A DNA stretch of 64,000 nt from Planctomycetota bacterium (GCA_014584345.1 JACTNB010000006.1:124001-188000), one strand, 5' to 3'. Numbered from the stretch's first letter, positions 1-9,783 are shown. Notes: generated from the letters alone by a model not told the origin. Translations and numbers: made by a program.

Positions 1-2
1 AT

Positions 3-749
3 CAACACTCTGCCGCCGACTGGCCCTCGCGCCGCACACGCGTCGAATTGACCGACGAAGAACGGGAAATCTACGCCTGGCAACTTGACGTGCGCGATTT
101 CGGCGAAATCGGCCAGGAAAAGCTGAAAGGGGCAAGCGTACTGATCAGTCGAGTTGGCGGGTTGGGCTCGGTGGTGGCATACGAACTGGCCGCCGCTGGA
201 GTGGGACGCCTGATTCTGGCGCACGGAGGCAGCGTTCAGCCGTCCGATCTGAACCGCCAGTTGTTGATGACACACGACTGGATCGGCAAGCCGAGGATGG
301 AATCGATCATCCGCCGCCTGAAGGAACTGAATCCTCGACTGGAAATCTTCGGCTTACAGGAAAACATGCACGAAGAGAACGCCGAGCGTCTGGTTGGCAT
401 GGCGGATTGCGTGGTGGATGCCGCCCCCATGTTCCAGGAACGACTCGCGATGAACGATGCAGCGGAACGGCAGGCCATCCCCGTTGTCGAAGCGGCCATG
501 TATGAACTGGAAGCCTCGCTGACGGTGATCCACCCTCCCCTCACGCCACGTTTTCGCGAACTGGTTCCCGAAGTGCCCGCGGGCTGGCAGCGGCGCTTCC
601 CCGTGTTTGGCGCGGTCAGTGGTACCGTGGCCTGCCTGGCGGCGATGGAGGTAATCAAATTGCTCTCGGGAATTGGAGAACCCCTACGGAATCGCATGCT
701 GCGAATCGACCTGCGAAGCATGCACTTCGAGACAATTCACCTGAGGTGA
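3..749 (+). CDS. ThiF/MoeB/HesA-like E1 protein, 5' end uncertain
   Basis: The reading frame is open to the left edge, so the true start may lie outside the window; the first possible start inside is a TTG at 48. The order of motifs follows the E1-like adenylyltransferase fold: LTDEE near the N-terminus, GEIGQEKLKGASVLIS, GGLGS (nucleotide loop), DLNRQLL, GKPRMES, VVDAAP, and a C-terminal GAVSGTVACLAAMEVIKLL. Members normally adenylate the C-terminal glycine of a ubiquitin-like sulfur carrier. Here the usual DxD before the LNRQ motif reads HGG, and the TPCxxC zinc site reads TPRFRE, so no zinc cysteines remain. Either catalysis has diverged or the protein has a binding role. It is followed by 180 non-coding bases and is not obviously in an operon with the next gene. 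Confidence 0.7.
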   Translation, partial: QHSAADWPSRRTRVELTDEEREIYAWQLDVRDFGEIGQEKLKGASVLISRVGGLGSVVAYELAAAGVGRLILAHGGSVQPSDLNRQLLMTHDWIGKPRMESIIRRLKELNPRLEIFGLQENMHEENAERLVGMADCVVDAAPMFQERLAMNDAAERQAIPVVEAAMYELEASLTVIHPPLTPRFRELVPEVPAGWQRRFPVFGAVSGTVACLAAMEVIKLLSGIGEPLRNRMLRIDLRSMHFETIHLR

Positions 750-843
750 ACTCCGGTCCCCTGCCTGTCGCAGGCCCCCAGAACCACGCAAAACAGCTTG
801 AAAAGTTCACACGTTCTTCATCCGCCAGGGAACGCTCACTTGT

Positions 844-872
844 TGACGTGGCGGTGCTCGAGGAGTAGGCTT
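844..872 (+). promoter_or_regulatory. Candidate sigma-70-type promoter
   Basis: TTGACG at 844-849 and TAGGCT at 867-872 are separated by 17 bases, 60 bases upstream of the start of the large propeller gene at 932. The -35 box is good and the -10 box is weak. The same TAGGCT box, with a TTGACT at 16-base spacing, occurs upstream of the acetyltransferase gene at 44786, which slightly raises the odds for both. Confidence 0.3.
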
Positions 873-931
873 AAAGACTCACTGTTATTCATACTGCCCA
901 CGCTTCCCTCACCTGTCGAAACACCCCTGCC

Positions 932-3900
932 ATGATTGAGTCATGCAAACCCCTTCGCCTTGCCATGACCGGATGCCTGGGCCTCGGAACCGTTCTGGCC
1001 TGGTGCCTGGGAATCTGCAACGCCAGCTTCCTGCAAGCGGCGGACTGGCCGATGTGGCGCTACGATGCAGGCCGCACGGCGGCTTCGCCGGAGGAACTGC
1101 CCGCAAATCTTCAACTCCTGTGGACGCGTGCGGGAACGCCACGGATTCAGGCCTGGGATGACCCGCTCAATCTGGACCTGATGACCTATGACCGACTCTT
1201 CGAACCCGTCGTCCTGGAAGGACGCCTGTTCGTAGGATACAACGATCGCGACAAGTTGACGGCCCTGGATGCGGAAACCGGCAAGGAATTGTGGTCGTTC
1301 TTTTCCGACGCGCCGGTCCGCTTGCCGCCCGCCGCCGGGCAAGGATCCGTCTACTTTACCAGCGACGACGGTCGGCTGTACTGCCTGGATGCAGAGACCG
1401 GAAAATTGCGATGGCAATTCCAGGGTGCAATCGGCTCGCGCCATGTCATCGGCAATCGCCGCCTGATTTCCGCCTGGCCCGCGCGTGGTGGTGTGGTCCT
1501 GCGAGAGGGCAAGGTTTATTTCGCATCGAGCATCTGGCCCTTCATGGGGGTATTTATTTACGCGCTCGATGCACAAACGGGCGCGGTGGAATGGGTCAAT
1601 GATTCCGCCGGTGCCACTTACATCAAGCAGCCTCACAGTGCTCCTTCGTTCGCGGGCGTGGCCCCACAGGGAGCACTCGTGGCCACCGAGCACGATTTGA
1701 TTGTGCCAGGAGGACGTTCCGTCCCGGCCGTGCTGGATCGCAAGACGGGAGCCCTGCGCTATTTCGAACTGAATGCGGGGGGCAAAGGGTCGGGCGGGTC
1801 ATTCGTCGCGGCCAACGACTCGGTCTATTTCGTGCATACACGCTTGAAGGGTGTACGAGAATTTAATCTTGCCAAGGGAGACAAAACCGCCTTCCAGCCC
1901 AACGAGCCCGTGCTGCTCGGAAATAACGTCTTCTCCGCGGAAGTGAACAAGGAAAACCTGCCCGTGGTGCGGGCTTACAACGCCGAACGTACACTGCTCT
2001 GGGAAATCGCAGCCGATGGACGGGGCGATCTGATTCTGGCAGGCACGAAACTTTATGCGGCTGGCCCCAGCGGATTGTGTGCCATTCAACTCCCCACGCT
2101 GCCGGAAGAACAGCCTCGTGTGGTCTGGTCCGCCAGTCCCGAAGGCCAGATCGAACGGTTGCTGGCGGCATCCGGAAAATTGTTCGCAGTCACGCAGGAA
2201 GGCCACATACTGGCCTTCGGCGAGGCTTCCGCGGACGCTGTCGCACCACCCACAATGATCGCGGAAACGGACATCCCGCTTGCGGTGACGGATGCCGAAC
2301 AGGGTCGAGCCACGCGACTGCTCTCTGCCGGCAACGCAGAAGGTTATGCCCTGTGGTATGGCGCTGCCGAAGAATCCCTGCTGGATGCCGTTGCGAAGAT
2401 CTCCCCCTTTGTGGAGTTGGCTGTTGTCGACGAAGAGGCACTCCGCGTGGAACGTCTGCGTCACCGCTGGGATGCCGCGGGCCTTTATGGCCGAGTTACG
2501 GTTCGCCATTCGCCCATTACTCAATTCGACGCCTCGCCCTATATGGCGCACATGATCTTCGTGGGAACCGAATGGAGTGCCCGCCTGGCCGCCGACAAGC
2601 AGGCATTGGCCAGAATTTACGAATCCTTGCGCCCGTATGGGGGAGTTCTGCATTTGCTGGTCGACGTGAAGCAACAAGCGGAGTTGCTCAAGCAGGTGGA
2701 GCAGGCAGCGTTGGAACGGGCCGTGCTGCAAACCACCTCGGACGGCATTCAGGTACGCCGCGAGGGGCCGCTCCCCGGAGCAGCCGACTGGACGCATCAG
2801 CACGGCGACATCGGCAACACTCGAAAATCGAACGATTCGCGGGTGAAGCTGCCCCTGGGAATTCTCTGGTTTGGCGGCAGCAGCCACATGGATGTTCTGC
2901 CGCGTCACGGGCATGGTCCGCCTCAGCAGGTGGTCGATGGCCGGTTGATCATTCAGGGGATCAATGTGCTGAGTGCCCGTGATGTCTATACCGGGCGCGT
3001 GCTCTGGAAACGTGAATTCGAGGATCTGGGCACCTACGATGTGTATTACGACGAAACCTACAAGGAGGTGCCGCTCGACACGGCTTATAATCAGGTCCAC
3101 ATCCCCGGCGCCAATGCGCGGGGAACAAATTTTGTGGTGACGCCCGAGCGAATTTACATTGTGGAGGGAGCGGTCTGCCGACTGCTCGATCCTGCCAGTG
3201 GCGAAATTCTGGGCTCGATCGAAATGCCCCAGGACGATCCCCTGAATCCACGGGAGTGGAGTTACATCGGCGTGTACGGCGATGTGCTGATCGGAGGCCT
3301 GGGTTTTGCCCGATATCGAGATCGACATCAGCTCTCGTTCGAGGAAGAAGACGCTAAATTGAAGGGGAACAAGGCGGGATTTGGCTCCAAAAGCCTGGAC
3401 CGAGCCGGCAGCCTCGCGCTGGTGGGGTTCGATCGCCTCACCGGCAAGCAGTTATGGCGAATCGATGCCCGTCATAGTTTCTGGAATAATGCCATCGTGG
3501 CCGGTAATGGAAAAATTTACTGCCTCGATCGCAATCCTCGACTCGTGGAGGAGAAACTGAAGCGACGCGGTCTCTCCTTGCCCGAAAGTTATCGCCTGAT
3601 CGCCGTCGAGGCACGCACGGGGAATACTGTCTGGCAGAAAGAGGGGGGAATCTTCGGCACCTGGCTGGGATATTCGGAACAGTTCGACCTGCTCTTGCAG
3701 GCGGGAGCGGCCGCGAGCGATCGGCTGACCGTGGAAACCGATCAGGGAATGACGGTTTATCGGGGAGAAGATGGTTCCGTCGTCTGGTCGAAACCCGATT
3801 TGAAGTATTCTGGTCCGTGCATCCTGCATAACGATCTGATCATCACCAACGCAAACTCTTACAAGGAATCCGCGGGAGCCTTCTATCTGAAGAATGGCGA

Positions 3901-4771
3901 GCCGTATTTAATCTCCAATCCGCTGACAGGCGAACAGGTCCCCTGGAAAATCACGCGAGCATATGGATGCAACACCATTCTGGCCAGCGAAAATCTCCTG
4001 ACGTTTCGCTCCGGGGCGGCCGGCTTCTACGATCTGACTACGCACGGGGGAACAGGCAATTTTGGAGGGTTCAAATCGGGCTGCACGGGGAATCTCATTG
4101 CGGCGGGAGGTGTTCTCAATGCCCCCGATTATACCCGCACCTGCAGTTGCACCTACCAGAATCAAACGTCTCTGGCGTTAGTCCACATGCCGGAAATCGA
4201 ATTGTGGACTGTCAACGCGCTGGCTCAATCCGCGGGTAACGGACGTCCCGTGCAAACAGTGGGAATCAACCTGGGCGCGCCGGGACAATCGCGCGACCAA
4301 AACGGTATTTTGTGGTTGGAATGGCCCCGCACTACCACCGAGGCATTCCCCATTTCCCTGGAGATCGATGCTAACGCCCGCTACGTTCGCCGCCATTCCT
4401 CAGTCTTTGCCGGTCGGGAAGATTCCGCGTATTCCTGGATCCTGGCCTCGGGGCTGGAAGGAGCCGAGGAGTTGCGTATCGGCACAGTGCTGCATGAGGA
4501 GCAATCTCAAGAACCCCAGCCGCAAGCACTCCATCCTTACCAGATCCGCCTGTTTTTTGGATATCCACCTGGAACCGGAACCGGACCGCGTGTGTTTGAC
4601 GTGGCGATTAATGACATCACCGTGCTGCGTGACGTGGCACTCTCCGAGGGAAATACGGAAATCCGGGAACTGCCGGTGATGGAACTGGCCTCCACCTTCC
4701 GCTTGCGACTAATCGGCAAGCAGGGTACGCCAATTCTCTCCGGAATCGAATTGAAGCGAGTGAGCAACTGA
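932..4771 (+). CDS. Giant secreted PQQ-like propeller protein with methyltransferase-like insert and malectin-like C-terminus
   Basis: 1279 residues. A signal peptide ends near AADWPMW (about residue 36). Residues about 40-450 form a quinoprotein-type propeller with repeated units such as LTALDAETGKELW and LYCLDAETGKLRW. Residues about 460-580 resemble a class I methyltransferase Rossmann fold (VELAVVDEEALRVERLR, then AAGLYGRVTV), but the glycine-rich loop is lost. A second propeller starts at GAADWTHQHGD (about 616). The last 170 residues match a malectin-like beta-sandwich (RVFDVAINDITVLRDV, GTPILSGIEL). The dedicated PQQ-dehydrogenase residues are not evident, so a structural or binding role outside the cytoplasmic membrane is more likely than a dehydrogenase. 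It is a paralogue of the gene at 11783; the two flank the ABC-type operon 4885-11377. Confidence 0.8.
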   Translation: MIESCKPLRLAMTGCLGLGTVLAWCLGICNASFLQAADWPMWRYDAGRTAASPEELPANLQLLWTRAGTPRIQAWDDPLNLDLMTYDRLFEPVVLEGRLFVGYNDRDKLTALDAETGKELWSFFSDAPVRLPPAAGQGSVYFTSDDGRLYCLDAETGKLRWQFQGAIGSRHVIGNRRLISAWPARGGVVLREGKVYFASSIWPFMGVFIYALDAQTGAVEWVNDSAGATYIKQPHSAPSFAGVAPQGALVATEHDLIVPGGRSVPAVLDRKTGALRYFELNAGGKGSGGSFVAANDSVYFVHTRLKGVREFNLAKGDKTAFQPNEPVLLGNNVFSAEVNKENLPVVRAYNAERTLLWEIAADGRGDLILAGTKLYAAGPSGLCAIQLPTLPEEQPRVVWSASPEGQIERLLAASGKLFAVTQEGHILAFGEASADAVAPPTMIAETDIPLAVTDAEQGRATRLLSAGNAEGYALWYGAAEESLLDAVAKISPFVELAVVDEEALRVERLRHRWDAAGLYGRVTVRHSPITQFDASPYMAHMIFVGTEWSARLAADKQALARIYESLRPYGGVLHLLVDVKQQAELLKQVEQAALERAVLQTTSDGIQVRREGPLPGAADWTHQHGDIGNTRKSNDSRVKLPLGILWFGGSSHMDVLPRHGHGPPQQVVDGRLIIQGINVLSARDVYTGRVLWKREFEDLGTYDVYYDETYKEVPLDTAYNQVHIPGANARGTNFVVTPERIYIVEGAVCRLLDPASGEILGSIEMPQDDPLNPREWSYIGVYGDVLIGGLGFARYRDRHQLSFEEEDAKLKGNKAGFGSKSLDRAGSLALVGFDRLTGKQLWRIDARHSFWNNAIVAGNGKIYCLDRNPRLVEEKLKRRGLSLPESYRLIAVEARTGNTVWQKEGGIFGTWLGYSEQFDLLLQAGAAASDRLTVETDQGMTVYRGEDGSVVWSKPDLKYSGPCILHNDLIITNANSYKESAGAFYLKNGEPYLISNPLTGEQVPWKITRAYGCNTILASENLLTFRSGAAGFYDLTTHGGTGNFGGFKSGCTGNLIAAGGVLNAPDYTRTCSCTYQNQTSLALVHMPEIELWTVNALAQSAGNGRPVQTVGINLGAPGQSRDQNGILWLEWPRTTTEAFPISLEIDANARYVRRHSSVFAGREDSAYSWILASGLEGAEELRIGTVLHEEQSQEPQPQALHPYQIRLFFGYPPGTGTGPRVFDVAINDITVLRDVALSEGNTEIRELPVMELASTFRLRLIGKQGTPILSGIELKRVSN

Positions 4772-4884
4772 ATGGAATTCCGGGCAGCCGTTGGCTAGTC
4801 TGGTAAAATGAGACGTTTGCCCTCTCGCAGCTGGGGCGACGGTTGGCTGCGAACTTAAATACTGTATCCGTGGGATGAGAAATC

Positions 4885-6066
4885 ATGCACATTCGAAAGA
4901 GGGCCCTGTTGGTGCTGGGAGCAATTTGTCTTGCCCCGGCAATAGCCTACGCCTGTTCGGTCCCCGTATTCCGTTACGCCCTGGAACACTGGCAACCCGA
5001 TCCCTACCGCCTCTACCTGTATCATGAACACGATTTGACGGAGAGCGATCAGAAACTGTCCGCGCGAATTGCCGAGCATCGCGAGGCCGGAGCGAACATC
5101 GAATTGCGGACGATCGACCTGCGTAGCCCCATGGAAGATCAGGATCGGGCACGCTGGGAAGCACTGGCCGATAAATCAACCCCGCTGCTGTGCACACACC
5201 TGCCGAGCCGCGCCATCGCACGCCAGGGAGGACTCGATGCCCCCATCGGAACCGCCCCCTGGAATGAAAAGGTGGTCCAGGGAATCCTATCCTCGCCCGT
5301 ACGTGTCGAAATTGGCGAGCGACTGGTCGCGGGGGAGGTGGTGTGGGTTTTCCTGGAATCGGGAAATGTTGCAGAGGATGACGCGCTGTTCGAAGTGCTG
5401 AACCAGGAACTGGAACAGCGGCAGAATACACTCAAGTTGCCCGCCATCGAGGAGCAGGATCTGGCGGAACTATCGGCCAATCCCACGGACCTGAAAATCC
5501 GCTTTTCCTCTCTGCGGGTTTCGAGAACCGATCCAGTCGAGAAGTGGTTTGTGGACATGTTGCTCTCGGTGGAATCCGATTTGAGGGATGAAGAAATTAT
5601 CCAACAACCGATGGTGTTTCCCGTCTTTGGTCGCGGCAGGGCCTTGTATGCCCTGGTTGGCAAGGGGATCAATGCCGACACGATCGGACAGGCTGCGATA
5701 TTCCTGACGGGGGCCTGCCAGTGCACGGTCAAAGCCGAAAACCCGGGGGTCGATCTGCTGATCCAGAAACACTGGGACAATTACATTGAACGTTCCGAAC
5801 CCGAGGAAATCGAATTGACCTTGATTGGCCTGGGTGGCAAGACCCCGCCGATGGACTCCGAGGTCAGCAACGAAAGCCCGCCTCTGGATCATGCGACGCT
5901 GGCCAAGTCTCCCGAGGGGCCGCTTGCCGGGGAAGCATCTCAGGCGGGAGACTCGGGTGAAGGGGGCATCAGTCACAGCCCCATGTTGTGGTTGCCCGTG
6001 ATGGTGCTGCTGGTCATCGGCATCGTGGCGGGGGTCTTCAGTACTACTCTTCTTCGTCGCCAGTGA
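4885..6066 (+). CDS. Exported membrane-anchored protein with N-terminal CSVPVFRYALEHW motif
   Basis: 393 residues. The N-terminal signal (RKRALLVLGAICLAPAIAYA) is followed at once by CSVPVFRYALEHW. The cysteine directly after AYA could be lipidated, but the residues before it are not a canonical lipobox. Near the C-terminus a hydrophobic segment (LWLPVMVLLVIGIVAGVF) ends in RRQ, so most of the protein should face the outside with a C-terminal anchor. I recognise the N-terminal motif as recurrent in planctomycete hypothetical proteins but know no function. Residues 60-330 have mixed alpha/beta composition and a CQC at about residue 277. It is the first gene of a six-gene unit; the permease gene starts 10 bases after its stop, so it may be an extracytoplasmic partner of that exporter. 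Confidence 0.65.
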   Translation: MHIRKRALLVLGAICLAPAIAYACSVPVFRYALEHWQPDPYRLYLYHEHDLTESDQKLSARIAEHREAGANIELRTIDLRSPMEDQDRARWEALADKSTPLLCTHLPSRAIARQGGLDAPIGTAPWNEKVVQGILSSPVRVEIGERLVAGEVVWVFLESGNVAEDDALFEVLNQELEQRQNTLKLPAIEEQDLAELSANPTDLKIRFSSLRVSRTDPVEKWFVDMLLSVESDLRDEEIIQQPMVFPVFGRGRALYALVGKGINADTIGQAAIFLTGACQCTVKAENPGVDLLIQKHWDNYIERSEPEEIELTLIGLGGKTPPMDSEVSNESPPLDHATLAKSPEGPLAGEASQAGDSGEGGISHSPMLWLPVMVLLVIGIVAGVFSTTLLRRQ

Positions 6067-6076
6067 GCAACTCCCG

Positions 6077-7450
6077 ATGAATTTAACTCATCTGATATTG
6101 CGTGAGATTACGCATCGCAAACTCAGTTTCGCCTTGTCGGTTCTCGCGGTGGCGGTCGCTTCGCTCTCCATCGTGGGGGCGGATCTGCTGGTTCGCCGAG
6201 ATGCCGAGGTCACGCGGAGAATCATGGCGGAAAAACAAGCTGAAACCGAGGCCGCGATCGCCCAAAAATTGCAGCAGGTCGCCGCCGCCGGTGCCGACCT
6301 GGAAGATGCCATCCGCAAACAGATGAAAGGACTGGGCTTCAACGTATTGATTCTCCCCGCCGAGCAAGATGCCGCCGAACTGCACCTGCACGGTTCCTTG
6401 TCCGCCACAATGCCAGAAAATTACGCCCAGCGATTGGCTGACTCGAAAATCATGACAATCAACCACTTGCTCCCGACCGTGCTACAGCGAATTCGCTGGC
6501 CCGAGCAAGAACTCGACATCATCCTGTACGGTGCCCGGGGCGAAGTGCCGCTGATGCACCGCGACATGAAAAAACCGGTGCTGGACGTGGTCCGCCCCGG
6601 ACAAATGGTGGTCGGGTATTCGATCCACAAGAAACTCGGCTTGACGGTGGGACAGCCCATTATGTTTCTGGGTCGCGAATTCACAGTCTCGCAATTGCAT
6701 CCCGAGCGGGGTTCCAGCGACGATGTGACGGTCTGGATTGATTTGGGGCAGGCCCAGGAAATCCTGGGCCTGCAAAACCTGGTCCATGCCATCCTCGCTC
6801 TCGAATGTGAATGCGCGGGAGATCGCATCGCCCAGATTCGCGAGGAGATTTCGGGTATTCTCCCCGGCACGCAGGTGATCGAGCGGTATTCGCAAGCCCT
6901 GGCCCGCGCCGAAGCACGCAGCAAGGCCAAACAAGTCGCGGAAGCCTCGTTGGCCTCGGAACAACAGGCAAGCGAACAAGCCTTGGCGCGGGAGTTGACA
7001 TCGCGCACGCGACTGCAGCGCAGCCATGAGCAGATGGCACAGTTCCTCCTCCCCTTGATCCTGGTGCTCGCTGCGGCGGCCGTCGGCTTGCTGGCGTATG
7101 TCAATGTCCGCCATCGGCGCGAGGAAATCGGCATCCTGCGGGCACTGGGCCTGCGGACACGCCAGGTTCTGGTGGTTTTTCTGGGAAAGGCCGTCCTTTC
7201 GGGAATGCTGGGGGGCATCATCGGCGTGGTGACCGGCATGGTTCTTGGCGAATTCGCCGGCCCGCTGTTCGACCAGACGGAAACGGCAATTCAAGCCGGC
7301 GTGACGGGTTCCATTCTGGCATCGCCCGAATTCTGGGTAACCCTGCTCGCGACGCCCGTTCTGGCCGTAATGTTGGCCACGTTGTCCAGTTGGGTTGCCG
7401 CGGCAATGGCAGCCAGTCAGGATGCAGCCGTGGTCTTGCAGGGAGAATAA
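6077..7450 (+). CDS. FtsX/MacB-type ABC permease
   Basis: 457 residues with the MacB/LolC/FtsX topology. One membrane segment near the N-terminus (residues about 17-38) is followed by a large extracytoplasmic domain of about 280 residues, then three membrane segments (about 322-344, 372-395 and 418-442). The cytoplasmic loop after TM2 carries the family signature RRREEIGILRALGLRTRQV in slightly altered form (RHRREEIGILRALGLRT). Two helical, Ala/Glu/Gln-rich stretches (residues about 50-85 and 280-318) look like coiled-coil stalks. Such permeases work mechanically on lipoproteins, peptides or cell-wall enzymes together with an ATPase; the ATPase gene follows after 6 bases. The substrate is not predictable. 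Confidence 0.85.
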   Translation: MNLTHLILREITHRKLSFALSVLAVAVASLSIVGADLLVRRDAEVTRRIMAEKQAETEAAIAQKLQQVAAAGADLEDAIRKQMKGLGFNVLILPAEQDAAELHLHGSLSATMPENYAQRLADSKIMTINHLLPTVLQRIRWPEQELDIILYGARGEVPLMHRDMKKPVLDVVRPGQMVVGYSIHKKLGLTVGQPIMFLGREFTVSQLHPERGSSDDVTVWIDLGQAQEILGLQNLVHAILALECECAGDRIAQIREEISGILPGTQVIERYSQALARAEARSKAKQVAEASLASEQQASEQALARELTSRTRLQRSHEQMAQFLLPLILVLAAAAVGLLAYVNVRHRREEIGILRALGLRTRQVLVVFLGKAVLSGMLGGIIGVVTGMVLGEFAGPLFDQTETAIQAGVTGSILASPEFWVTLLATPVLAVMLATLSSWVAAAMAASQDAAVVLQGE

Positions 7451-7456
7451 CAACCC

Positions 7457-8155
7457 ATGTTACTGAAGCTGGATGATGTTTCGAAAACATACCTCGGAGG
7501 AGACGCGCCAGTGGTTGCCCTGGCGGGGGTTTCGCTTTCCGTGGAGGCAGGCTCCTTCCTGGCGATTCGCGGCCCCAGCGGCTGTGGCAAAACCACACTT
7601 CTGTTGACCGCTGGCACGTTGCTGGCGCCGGATCGAGGTGATCTGATCCTGACTGGCGAACACCCCTACCGCCTGAACAGCGACGCGCGGGCTGCCTTTC
7701 GCGCCAAACACCTCGGCTTTGTGTTTCAGCAATTTCATCTGGTCCCTTACCTCAGTGTCCTTGACAACGTATTGGCACCCAACCTGGCCCTGCAACACAC
7801 ACAGGCGGCAGTTGCCGCGGACGTGGCCCGGCAGCGGGCGCTCCAACTGCTCGACGAATTTGGACTAGCAAACCGTGCCGGACACACACCAGCGCGTCTC
7901 AGCAGTGGTGAACGCCAGCGCTGTGCCCTCGCACGCGCCTTGCTGAATCAACCGAAACTCCTGCTGGCCGATGAACCGACCGGGAATCTCGACCCCGAAA
8001 ACGCGGAGATCGTGCTGTCATCCTTGAGGAATTTCGTAAAGCAGGGTGGATCGGTTCTCCTGGTAACGCACGACGACCGCGCCGCGGCATCGGCCGATCA
8101 AACACTTTGGATGAATCAGGGACAGCTCAGCCCACGGGAAACAGTCCATTCATGA
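7457..8155 (+). CDS. LolD/MacB-type ABC ATPase
   Basis: 232 residues, a complete nucleotide-binding domain. Walker A is GPSGCGKTT (about residue 36), the Q-loop lies in FVFQQFHLVPYLSV, the signature is LSSGERQRCALARAL, Walker B is LLLADEPTGNLDPE and the H-loop is LLVTHDDRAA. The LADEPTGNLD form is typical of the LolD/MacB/FtsE branch that pairs with FtsX-type permeases, matching the preceding gene. The final ATGA overlaps the start codon of the next gene at 8152, which indicates translational coupling. Confidence 0.93.
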   Translation: MLLKLDDVSKTYLGGDAPVVALAGVSLSVEAGSFLAIRGPSGCGKTTLLLTAGTLLAPDRGDLILTGEHPYRLNSDARAAFRAKHLGFVFQQFHLVPYLSVLDNVLAPNLALQHTQAAVAADVARQRALQLLDEFGLANRAGHTPARLSSGERQRCALARALLNQPKLLLADEPTGNLDPENAEIVLSSLRNFVKQGGSVLLVTHDDRAAASADQTLWMNQGQLSPRETVHS

Positions 8156-9783
8156 ATGCAGTACATACACTTCGTTCTGGACGCATCAACCCCTTGCTGC
8201 TCTCGCTGCTGGGAGGCTTCGCAGTAGTTATTCTGCTGGTCGCACTGTTGCCGAAAGGTGGTAAAAAACCCCAGCCTAACGAGCATCCCCCCCTGGTCAT
8301 GCTGGTCGCTGCGGGCCTGCGCACCCCGGTGGAACAAATCCTGTCGCTATATCGCCAGGAATATGGCATCGAAGTGCAGGTGCAGTACGGCGGCTCGAAC
8401 ATGCTGTTGAATCAGTTGAAAGTCAACAAGTTCGATCAGCCCGACCTGTATCTGGCCGCCGACGCATTTTATACCACTCAGGCGGTTCGGGAGGGACTCG
8501 CCGCCGAAATCATTCCCCTGGCGCGACAGGTCCCCGTAATCGCATTTCGCCGGGATTCCAACCGATCCTTCATCTCCTGGGAGGAATTGTTGACTTCCGA
8601 GATTCGCTGGTCGCTAGCCGACCCCGAACAGGCAGCCGTGGGGAAGACAACGCGCGATGTCTTACGAAAGGTGCCCTCGAACGATGCCGTAACCGAGACA
8701 TCTTTATGGGATCGCCTCGAAGCCCAGACGGTTCGCACGGGCGTCTTCAAGCCGACCGTCAACGAAGTCGCCAATGACATTAAAATCGGCGCCGTCGACG
8801 TGGGAATTGTCTGGAGCTCCACGGTTGCCAGCCCCGAATACAAAGACGAGCTGCAGTCCGTGTCCATTCAGGAACTAAGGGAAACGGCCACCCTGAAGGA
8901 AATTGGCGACGAAGTCAGCGTGGCTGTCCTGACCAGTTCCACGCAGCCCACCGAAGCATTAAGGCTGGCGCGTTACCTGGGTGCAACGGACCGCGGCTTG
9001 CGGGTTTTTGAATCGCTGGGCATGACCGTCGCCGAGGGCGATGTCTGGCAGCTTAGCCCCGAAATCACCTTTTTTTGCGGCGCCGTCAACCGCAAGGCGA
9101 TCGAGCCGGTCCTGGAAGAATTCCAGAAACGCGAGGGGGTCGTTATCAACACGGTTTTCGATGGCTGTGGCATCCTCACCAGTCGCATGGGGACCATCGC
9201 GGGGCAACAACAAAAAGCCGGCTTTCCCGATGTCTACATGGCTTGCGATCGCTACTACCTCGATAACGTCCAGGACTGGTTCCAGGAGGATGTCAATGTG
9301 TCCCAGACCGAAATCGTCCTGGTCGTCCCCAAGGGGAGCCAGAACGTGCGCGCGCTGGAAGACCTGCTCAAGCCCGGCGTGCGGGTCTCGATTGGCGAGC
9401 CCGATCAGTGCACCATAGGCGCACTCACCCAGCGGCTGTTGCAACAGGCGGGTTTGTACGAAAAACTGAAGGAAAAACAGGGAACCGCCGGTGAAGTGGT
9501 CGTGGAAAAGTCGTCGTCGGCATTGATCGTTCCCGATGTAGTCACGGGACATGTCGATGTAGCCGTCGCCTACCGCAACGATGTGCTGACGCATGGCGAC
9601 ACGGTTGACGTGATAGCGATCGATTCTCCCCTCACGCGCGCGATCCAGCCCTTGAGCATCGCCCGCAACAGCGAACACAAGCAACTGGTCAGACGCCTGT
9701 ATCGCCGGGTGGAACAAGCCCGGCAGCGATTCGAAGCGGTTGGTTTCGATTTTCTGCTCCCCGATCCTGCGAGTCCGTTTTGA
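8152..9783 (+). CDS. Membrane-anchored protein with two tandem ModA-like solute-binding domains
   Basis: 543 residues from the ATG in the ATGA overlap. An in-frame ATG at 8107 would overlap the ATPase gene by 49 bases and is less likely. One N-terminal membrane anchor (about 14-34) is followed by two periplasmic type II binding domains in series: residues about 45-290 (VMLVAAGLRTPVEQILSLY, YGGSNMLLNQL, DLYLAADAFY) and about 300-530 (FCGAVNRKAIEPVLEEF, FDGCGILTSRM, DVYMACDRYY, VSIGEPDQCTIGAL). Both resemble ModA/WtpA molybdate- or tungstate-binding proteins. A single chain with two such domains is unusual; the family normally has one domain of about 230 residues. The next two genes encode a matching permease and ATPase. 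The ligand may be an oxyanion, but this is inferred from family only. Confidence 0.85.
   Translation: MNAVHTLRSGRINPLLLSLLGGFAVVILLVALLPKGGKKPQPNEHPPLVMLVAAGLRTPVEQILSLYRQEYGIEVQVQYGGSNMLLNQLKVNKFDQPDLYLAADAFYTTQAVREGLAAEIIPLARQVPVIAFRRDSNRSFISWEELLTSEIRWSLADPEQAAVGKTTRDVLRKVPSNDAVTETSLWDRLEAQTVRTGVFKPTVNEVANDIKIGAVDVGIVWSSTVASPEYKDELQSVSIQELRETATLKEIGDEVSVAVLTSSTQPTEALRLARYLGATDRGLRVFESLGMTVAEGDVWQLSPEITFFCGAVNRKAIEPVLEEFQKREGVVINTVFDGCGILTSRMGTIAGQQQKAGFPDVYMACDRYYLDNVQDWFQEDVNVSQTEIVLVVPKGSQNVRALEDLLKPGVRVSIGEPDQCTIGALTQRLLQQAGLYEKLKEKQGTAGEVVVEKSSSALIVPDVVTGHVDVAVAYRNDVLTHGDTVDVIAIDSPLTRAIQPLSIARNSEHKQLVRRLYRRVEQARQRFEAVGFDFLLPDPASPF

Noticed and set aside
1799..3328. Long antisense open frame of 509 codons
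   Set aside because: It lies wholly inside the clear propeller gene on the other strand, and its translation has no recognisable domain; high GC makes such shadows common.
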